This document shows positions 57,610 through 64,000 of a stretch of DNA of 64,000 nt, one piece after another. The stretch is from Talaromyces rugulosus (Eukaryota > Ascomycota > Eurotiomycetes > Eurotiales > Trichocomaceae): contig NC_049563.1 of NCBI RefSeq assembly GCF_013368755.1, positions 1,674,001-1,738,000 on the forward strand, given 5' to 3'. Below the pieces are notes generated by a model. The model was given only the letters and a program-made list of their open reading frames with translations. It searched no databases and was not told the DNA's origin. Position numbers and translations under genes: made by a program. How positions within the stretch are numbered: the first letter of the stretch is position 1; each line of letters begins with the position of its first letter.

Positions 57610-59597
57610 ATGGGTAAAGGTGAGTTATAGGCGAAATTTGTTCAAGATATCTATTCATGTTGCTAACTACTCAAAATTTTAGGGACGGATAAACTTTATG
57701 TACGCGAGATTCCTACGATATACCATCTATCTAATCGCGACAAGCCCCTCTCTTTTCTGTCGCCTCTTTTTTTTTTCTGTCGCGAGAGTGACTGACTTTA
57801 TTTTCATTTTCTAGATTACCCATTCGGAATGGGCCTCTGAAGACTCATATTCAGCCAGCGCTGGCGCTGGCGTGGCCGGATCGCGCAAAGGTGGCGCGGC
57901 GCATGTCTCTTTCAAACGACTGCCGTTCAATTTCTGCTCACTCTCGCTCCAACCATTCAACCACCCGGTGTGCACGGCGACAGGGACGCTCTTCGACCTC
58001 ACAAATATTCTGCCCTGGCTGAAGAAACACGGTACCAACCCCGTTGACGGAAGTCCGCTCAAGAGCGCCGATCTGATCAAGCTGAACTTTGCAAAGAATG
58101 AGGCGGGCGAATACGTCGATCCGGTCACGTTCAAGGTCTTTACGAATAACACGCACATTGTCGCTTTACGGTCATCGGGCAATGTGTTTGCGTGGGATAC
58201 CGTGGAGAGGCTGAATGTCAAGGCGAAGATGTGGCGCGACTTGGTCTCGGACGAGGAGTTTGGTCGCAAGGATATCATCACGCTGCAGGATCCGCAGAAT
58301 GTCGAGTCGAGGAATCTCAGCTCGTTCAAGTACATTCAAGACGGCGAGAGTGGGTTGTCGGACGAGCAGATACGCGAGCGCAACGACCCGGCGAACAATG
58401 TGAATTTGAACGCGATGGGTAGTTCTGCAAAGATCCTCAAAGCAAAGGAGGCTGTGGCGCGAGCTCGCGCTGAGCGTACCGCCGCTCAGCAAGCTGGAGC
58501 CAAAGGAGGCAAGGACGCAAAAGCTCTATCGGCGAAGCCAAAGTCGACAACGCTCTCTCACCAAAGCGCAAAAGCTACGCCATACAATGCGGCCCGGCAT
58601 ACGACCGGCCTTGCTGCGGCGTCGTTCACCAGCACAGGATTGACCCCCCATACGGCGGCTGAGCTGGCTACTCTTACAGACGAACAATACATGCTGAAAC
58701 GGGGACGAGTTAAATCCAAGGGATACGCCCAGATTTCGACAACGATGGGTGATCTCAACCTGGAGCTACACACTGAATACGCACCCAAGGCCGTGTGGAA
58801 TTTCATTCACCTGGCCAAGAAGGGATACTATAAAGACGTTGTTTTTCACCGCAACATCAAAGGATTTATGATCCAAGGCGGCGATCCTACGGGTACGGGA
58901 CGCGGCGGCGAGAGTGTCTGGGGCAAGAATTTCGATGATGAGTTTGACGGCCCGTACAAGCATGATGCGCGAGGCACGCTCAGCATGGCGAATAAGGGTA
59001 AAAACACCAACAGCAGTCAATTGTACGTACCCTTGTTTCTCCTGCGCAGTATGTTGTTACTCACAATGGCACAGCTTTCTCGCATATCGTGCCCTACCGC
59101 ATTTGAACAACAAGCACACGGTGTTTGGACGGATAATCGACGACCCGTCGCCCTCGTCGGCGACTCTTAATGGTATGGAAGTCGCACCTGTGGACTCGAC
59201 GACCAATCGACCAAAGACGGACATCCGCATCAAAGACGTGACGATCTTCGTCGACCCGTTTGAAGAGTTTATGAGCCAGCAAAAGAAGGCCGGCAAGGAA
59301 GCGGGGGCCGCAACTGACGCGCCTAAAAAGGACGATGTCGACGAGCATGTAGACGACGACTCAGTCACATGGACTGGAAAACGCGTGCGTCGCTGGGACG
59401 GCGCAGACACATCGGACTCTAGCCATGCCGGCGTGGGCAAATATTTGAAAGCGGCATTGGCCGAGCAACACAGTCGCGGGGGGGCTGATGAAGACGAGAT
59501 CGTGGAGTTTATGGACGAGGCAGAGGCGGCGCCACCAGAGCACACACGCAAGAAGTTCAAGGCCAGCGGGGGGTTTGGCAACTTCGAGGGGTGGTGA
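57610..59597 (+). CDS. U-box cyclophilin, peptidyl-prolyl isomerase-like 2 (PPIL2/Cyp60)
   Basis: Exons are 57610-57619, 57683-57699, 57815-59022 and 59075-59597, giving 585 aa. Two microexons of 10 and 17 nt encode MGKGTDKLY, which leads into ITHSEWASEDSYS, the standard PPIL2 start. A divergent U-box lies at about 42-115 (FKRLPFNFCSLSLQPFNHPV, FDLTNILPWLKKHGTNP), giving E3 ubiquitin-ligase potential. The cyclophilin domain is at about 313-470 (YAQISTTMGDLNLELHTEYA, FHRNIKGFMIQGGDPTGTG, and FFLAYRALPHLNNKHTVFGR across the last intron). The usual catalytic Arg is kept in FHRNI. The family is nuclear and found with spliceosomes. The tail is acidic and ends KKFKASGGFGNFEGW, conserved in fungi. 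Confidence 0.94.
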
Positions 59598-60149
59598 TGG
59601 TGATAGTGATTGTATTGTGTACGTTGAAAATAAGACAAAAATACATCAGCGAGTATATTATTCCGAAGAAGGAAGGAAGCACGCACGCGGTTGCCCGAAA
59701 TGATAAAATGGCGCTGTGGGGCCCGCGGTGGGGTTCCCGAGGGCCAATCACCGCTGCAGGATTGCTGATAAAACGTAGCATTGTGTCCAATAACGGCCTG
59801 TGAAAGCGGTGGGTCCCACGCTAGCGCAATTTCTAAGGCTGTGATTGGCTGGGAGAGCTTACTTGGTGGGCCTAACTAACAAAAATCGTTTGGGGCAGCT
59901 TTTTTTCTACTTTCGTGATATATAAGTCTCTCTCGCTCCTTTTTGTACAACTCCTCCTCTTCTTTCCCTCTCTTAACCCCCCCCAATTCCCCCTTCCCAA
60001 TGCTATGAGTCTGGATCAATTGCACAAATTTGTCTTTCGCGAGCGTCCCCCTTAACAGGACCCTTCTCCCCCAAGTTTTATAGAACACCCCGAATGCTCT
60101 GGCCCTGAGGCCAGATTCTCCCTTTTCCCTCCCAATCAACCAAAAAGAT
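59598..60149. other. Intergenic region, promoter and leader of the MFS gene
   Basis: 552 bp with no supported gene. It has two CCAAT boxes (listed separately) and a strongly C/T-rich leader at about 59930-60000. Confidence 0.6.
59744..59848. promoter_or_regulatory. Pair of CCAAT boxes upstream of the MFS gene
   Basis: CCAATCA at 59744 and its inverse, TGATTGG (59842-59848), are about 100 bp apart. Both fit the core of the fungal CCAAT-binding complex (HapB/C/E). Function is inferred from sequence only. Confidence 0.4.
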
Positions 60150-61748
60150 ATGGAACACATGGACACAATTGAAATCGAAGACCTGCCAGGCACCTCTCGT
60201 CTCCTGGATCAAGGCGAGATCGTGTTATCCCCGACGCCGACCAAGTCAGTCAACGACCCGCTCAATTGGTCCGGCTTTCGCAAGTGCTGGCATGCTCTTC
60301 TGGTCTGTTTTATCGCCGGCTTTACTGCCGCAACTTCGAACGATGCCGGATCCGCCCAATTCGGCGAGAATGAAGAGCTCGGCATAACGTACGCGTCCAT
60401 GAACACCGGTGCAGGCGTCTTATTTCTTGGAATCGGCTATGGGACGCTCGTGCTGTCTCCTGCGGCATGGCTGTGGGGGCGCCGCAGCACCTATCTCTTC
60501 TGCATCACCATGGGCCTTATTGGTGCTATTTGGATGACAAAGACCGAGTCAACCTCAGATTCAATCTGGAACCAGCTGTTTGTCGGCGTCTCCGAGTCGT
60601 GTGCGGAGGCCAATGTTCAACTGTCGCTCTCCGACCTGTTCTATGAACACCAACGTGGAACCTTCCTGGGCGTGTATGTGCTGGCTACCAGTGTAGGTAC
60701 ATACCTGGGTCCTCTCATAGCAGGGTTCATCGCCGACAGCAACCTCGGCTGGCGCTGGATTGGGTGGTGGGCTGTGATCATTTCCGTTGGGACTATTGTT
60801 ACCCTCTACTTCACCCTTGAAGAGACCATGTTTGACCGAGCAGGGTATGACATTGAGGAGACGAATCCGGTCCAGGCAACCGGCGCGGATCCTGGATTGG
60901 CTCAGAAGCGGCCTGTGTCACCAAACCTCAACAACGAAGCCGTCACTACAGCAGGGGAGCGAGCCGAGTCGCCAAAGATATACTGGCAGCGGATTGCTCT
61001 GATTACTCCCGCGCCCAATCTGGTTGGATTCGGCTTCCGGCAGTATTGCACTCGCCTTGTCCATACAATGCGTATATTTTCGTTTCCTGCTGTGATATAT
61101 TCCGGCATCCAGTGGGGCGCACAAGATGCATGGCTTACGTTCTACTTGACCGTTGAGGATGACGACTGGAGCTCTGCACCATGGAGCTATGGGGACGTTG
61201 GCGTTGGCCTAATGAACCTGCCGTGTCTTATCGGAGCTGTTCTGGGTTGTTTCTATGGAGGCTACTTTTCGGATTTGTTCATGATTTGGATGGCCAAGCG
61301 GAACGGTGGTATTCGCGAGGCTGAGCACCGACTCTGTTTCTTATTTCCGCTGGCGATCATCGGACCGTTGGGGATGCTGCTATTTGGCATTGGCACCGGA
61401 CAAGGCTGGGCGTGGCCTGCGCCCTACGTCGGACTAGGCCTGATTGGATTTGGCTGGGGATGTACGGGTGACCTGAGCATGGCCTACCTGATGGACGCGT
61501 ACCCTGAAATGGTTTTGGAAGGGATGGTCGGGGTGTCGGTCATCAACAACTCGATCGCATGCATCCTCACGTTCACCACGAGCATGTGGCTGGACAGCCA
61601 GGGTGTTCAGAACACCTTCATTGTGATTGCTGCCCTGGACTTTGTTTTTGTTGTGACCACCGTCCCCATGATGATCTGGGGCAAGAGCTGCCGGCGGTGG
61701 ACTAAGACTAGATACCTAGACTTTGTCCGGATTCGCGATTCGCTGTGA
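60150..61748 (+). CDS. Major facilitator superfamily transporter (DHA1-like)
   Basis: Single exon, 532 aa, no introns. About 12 hydrophobic spans are seen in two groups, separated by a charged loop at about 235-290. The N-terminal approach (DPLNWSGFRKCWHALLVCFI) is the DPxNWS pattern of fungal DHA1 drug:H+ antiporters. The loop between spans 2 and 3 carries WLWGRRSTYLFCITMGLIG. Other features are LGWRWIGWWAVIISVGTIVT before the central loop, and LGPLIAGFIADSNLG. The substrate is unknown; relatives export drugs or secondary metabolites or take up small solutes. It lies alone, with a clear promoter and no biosynthetic gene beside it. It is intronless while most neighbours have introns, which is common in this family. 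Confidence 0.9.
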   Translation: MEHMDTIEIEDLPGTSRLLDQGEIVLSPTPTKSVNDPLNWSGFRKCWHALLVCFIAGFTAATSNDAGSAQFGENEELGITYASMNTGAGVLFLGIGYGTLVLSPAAWLWGRRSTYLFCITMGLIGAIWMTKTESTSDSIWNQLFVGVSESCAEANVQLSLSDLFYEHQRGTFLGVYVLATSVGTYLGPLIAGFIADSNLGWRWIGWWAVIISVGTIVTLYFTLEETMFDRAGYDIEETNPVQATGADPGLAQKRPVSPNLNNEAVTTAGERAESPKIYWQRIALITPAPNLVGFGFRQYCTRLVHTMRIFSFPAVIYSGIQWGAQDAWLTFYLTVEDDDWSSAPWSYGDVGVGLMNLPCLIGAVLGCFYGGYFSDLFMIWMAKRNGGIREAEHRLCFLFPLAIIGPLGMLLFGIGTGQGWAWPAPYVGLGLIGFGWGCTGDLSMAYLMDAYPEMVLEGMVGVSVINNSIACILTFTTSMWLDSQGVQNTFIVIAALDFVFVVTTVPMMIWGKSCRRWTKTRYLDFVRIRDSL

Positions 61749-62524
61749 ATTCGTTGAAGTCACACGGGGGTAAGACTTCTTATGCGAGGCTGTCAATGTA
61801 TTTCTACATTACATAGGCAACAATAATAGCTAGCTATTTTAATGCGTTGGCATTTTCTATTATTGAATCCGTGATATCACATGATATGCATTGATTAGCT
61901 GGGTGGCTGAGTTTGAGCCTCGAAATTTGTCTTTAACCTGGAGGCCTGGCGGTTTTGCCCGATAGATCAAGGCAGTCGTGCTACACAATCGAGGCTGGAT
62001 TAGTGCAATTTGTGGACTGATTGGTAGGTATGTGCCGTTTCTCTACTCACCCCAAGACGGCCGCTTCCTTTTTGATTGAGCGAGCGTTGATGGTTACACT
62101 AGAAAGAAGCTCCCGACTAAGATATATGTGCTTCTGCTGAGTTACACGAAACGCACGTATACGTTTATAACGCCACGAAATATTTGAAATTTGTCCGTAT
62201 CTATATGTCTATGATGCCACCAGGCTGGAAAACATGGCGAGGCTGAGTCGATCGACCTCGTTGGAAAAGGCTGAGGCTATACCATAAATACAGTAGAACC
62301 CCCCCCCCCCCCCCCCCCGTGGGGATTGAGGGAAGAAGATCAACTGGAAAATTTCCTACTACTCAAAGTTTCATTCCTTACCTTCAATTTTCCAAAGACA
62401 AAGTGCTAGTCTTGATGGTAGTAGTAATCCCACACATCAGTACTTGACATTTTGTCTGTCCCTTCATACCACCAGTTGACTTTGATCTGTTAAAGCATAT
62501 ATGCTATAGTGCCCCTCTTTTCGA
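61749..62524. other. Intergenic region with poly-C tract
   Basis: 776 bp without a supported gene, holding the 3' end of the MFS gene, a 20-base C homopolymer, and the leader of the right-edge gene. Confidence 0.6.
62299..62318. repeat. Poly-C homopolymer, 20 bases
   Basis: An unbroken run of 20 C residues in intergenic DNA. Its exact length is unreliable in most sequencing. Confidence 0.85.
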
Positions 62525-63761
62525 ATGCATCGTTACTACCGAGGATACGATCATCAAGCTCCTACTCCAGACACAATGGCGAATCACGGCGTTCCTTATC
62601 TGGAAGCCGTCTATGCTCAGCAACCTGTCGCCTCACCTGCTCCCCGGGCCCAAGGAAACAACGCTGGTCACCCAATCCCTGCTGGCATGGCTGAGCCTGG
62701 CATGAACCCCCCTGCTGTCGAACCTAAAGGCGAGAAACGAATTCCCTCAGACGAAGGAATCTTAGAGCCTCGATATGAAGGGTTCGTGTTTTGTTTGTGC
62801 AAATCCCGGAAAGACCGAAAGGAGGAAACGGGTGTCAAGCGTAAGGCTATGACAGGAAATCAAAATGATTTGAAGAAGATGGTGGGAAAAAGACCGATCG
62901 AGAAAGAAAACTTGCGCCAGTTATCCCCCTTCACGAAGGTGCTGCATTCAAAAGCCGAGAAATGGGTGGAAAAGCTTAATAACGAACACCCCGGTTTCAA
63001 ATGGACACTGGCATATGAAAAAGCCAAAGATGAACGTGAGTTGGGCGTCATTTTGAAGAGAGAAGTGAAGAGAGAGAAGCCCATTCTCAGTGCAACGCCT
63101 GAACAGTTTGCCGGAAACGATGCTGCTGGAAACGTCTACGCCTCTGTGGAGCCGAATGAACCACATAGACAACTTCAAGACATCGATCCCTATTATGAAA
63201 GCAATATCCAGCAGCAGCATCCTTTGGCTAATATCTCTATTCCTTATGCTCCTTACCCACAACGTCCAGCACACGGTCTTCCTAGCAACTTCAATGTCCA
63301 ACCTGGCTATGCGGAAGCTCAGCAGCAGCAACAACACAGCCAGCAACACCGCCAGCAACACCGCCAGCAGCCTCCCCATCCACCGCCACCCAACTACATT
63401 CCCAATCATCGAGTGTGGTACAACAACCCAGACAAACACAAGAAGCCCCAGTTTGGCGATGTAGGTCACCTTAGCTCTGATTTTACAGATCACAGCACCG
63501 CGACTCAGGACGATTCCTCTTGGGGTACTATGAGTGAAGTCTCGGTTGATAGTCATTCTTATGAAAGCGACTATTCTGGGCCTCGTAGCACTTTTCATAA
63601 AAAGAAGCCCAGCCGCCGAGAGAAAACCCGAGAGAAAAGTCGGCCTGTCTCGGAGAAGTTAATTCATCCTGCGTCTCCTTCTCCTCTTCCTCCTCTTCCT
63701 GCAGCAGCAGCAGCTCCTCCTCCACCCCCAGCCCCTTCTGCTGCTCCTTCTGCTGCTCCTT

Positions 63762-63794
<33 letters not shown>

Positions 63795-64000
63795 AAGGTG
63801 TACCCTCTGTCCCTGATCCGCAACTTAGGTGTGTGAACCACTATCATCCTATCGTGATCTACCACAAGCATTTATATTGCGAGGGCCCTCGTCACGGAAT
63901 GATAGCCCACCGATACCATCCATGTTTTGAAGCCTCTCGCCATAGGGGAATCCACGAAGAACCTTTATGTCACGCTCCTTACAGCTCCTCCTACGAAAAT
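62525..64000 (+). CDS. Low-complexity orphan protein, partial at right edge
   Basis: An open frame of 492 codons runs from the ATG at 62525 to the last base with no stop, so the 3' end is outside the window. No domain is recognised. Residues 1-80 are Ala/Pro/Gln-rich. About 90-190 is a basic, helical block (KVLHSKAEKWVEKLNNEHPG, WTLAYEKAKDERELGVILKR). About 265-290 is a Gln/His run. Residues about 380-425 are Ala/Pro-rich, ending in a nine-Ala run coded by GCT. The last 60 residues are rich in Cys and His (CVNHYHPIVIYHKHLYC, then GPRHGMIAHRYHPCFEASRH and LCH), which could bind metal. There is no signal peptide. It may be a lineage-specific regulator or structural protein; function unknown. 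Confidence 0.7.

Noticed and set aside
1..64000. A large secondary-metabolite cluster, CRISPR array or intact transposon
   Set aside because: No PKS, NRPS or terpene synthase, no spaced direct repeats, and no transposase or reverse transcriptase motifs were seen on either strand.

Overview
The window looks like nuclear DNA of a filamentous ascomycete (Pezizomycotina), most probably Eurotiomycetes and perhaps Eurotiales. The basis is short introns of about 46-116 nt with GTRNGT donors and YAG acceptors, pyrimidine-rich leaders, short intergenic gaps, and full sets of recognisable fungal proteins (PalH, Mhr1/mL67, Zn2Cys6 regulators, a fungal mitofusin). The order is an inference from protein resemblance; no search was run. 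I see no rRNA, no convincing tRNA, no CRISPR, no intact transposon and no prokaryotic operon. Most gene models below were rebuilt by hand from splice signals, reading phase and expected protein continuity.

Layout. 0.7-2.9 kb: secreted GH127-type (DUF1680) glycosidase. 3.7-5.2 kb: ceramide synthase. 6.6-7.3 kb (-): small mitochondrial membrane protein of unknown role. 8.1-12.2 kb: full-length CAND1. 13.1-14.1 kb: PLAC8 cysteine-rich protein. 14.7-15.9 kb: orphan. 16.8-19.2 kb: PalH ambient-pH sensor. 19.4-25.3 kb: the most accessory-looking part, with a Zn2Cys6 regulator (-) divergent from a VOC/glyoxalase-fold protein, an extended SDR and a saccharopine-dehydrogenase-like reductase. 25.5-26.1 kb: orphan. 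26.4-28.7 kb: F-box protein. 29.8-31.0 kb: aspartic protease. 31.2-34.6 kb (-): large Zn2Cys6 regulator.

From 35 to 60 kb the window is core housekeeping: UVRAG/Vps38 (-) divergent from mitoribosomal mL67/Mhr1; a PP2C phosphatase (-); ESCRT-III Vps2 (-) divergent from mitofusin Fzo1; an orphan membrane/coiled-coil protein and a broken gene relic; four-BRCT replication factor Dpb11/Rad4 (-) divergent from Pif1 helicase; decapping enhancer Edc3; and U-box cyclophilin PPIL2. 60.1-61.7 kb is an intronless MFS transporter. A low-complexity, His/Cys-rich orphan runs off the right edge.

There is no single pathway here. Recurring themes are endosome, autophagy and pH signalling (PalH, Vps2, UVRAG), mitochondrial upkeep (Fzo1, mL67, Pif1, the 181-aa protein) and genome replication (Dpb11, Pif1). 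The points most worth following are the 19.4-25.3 kb mini-cluster, the unsplit CAND1 gene, the orphan proteins and several microexons. I did not find a clearly new biological system.
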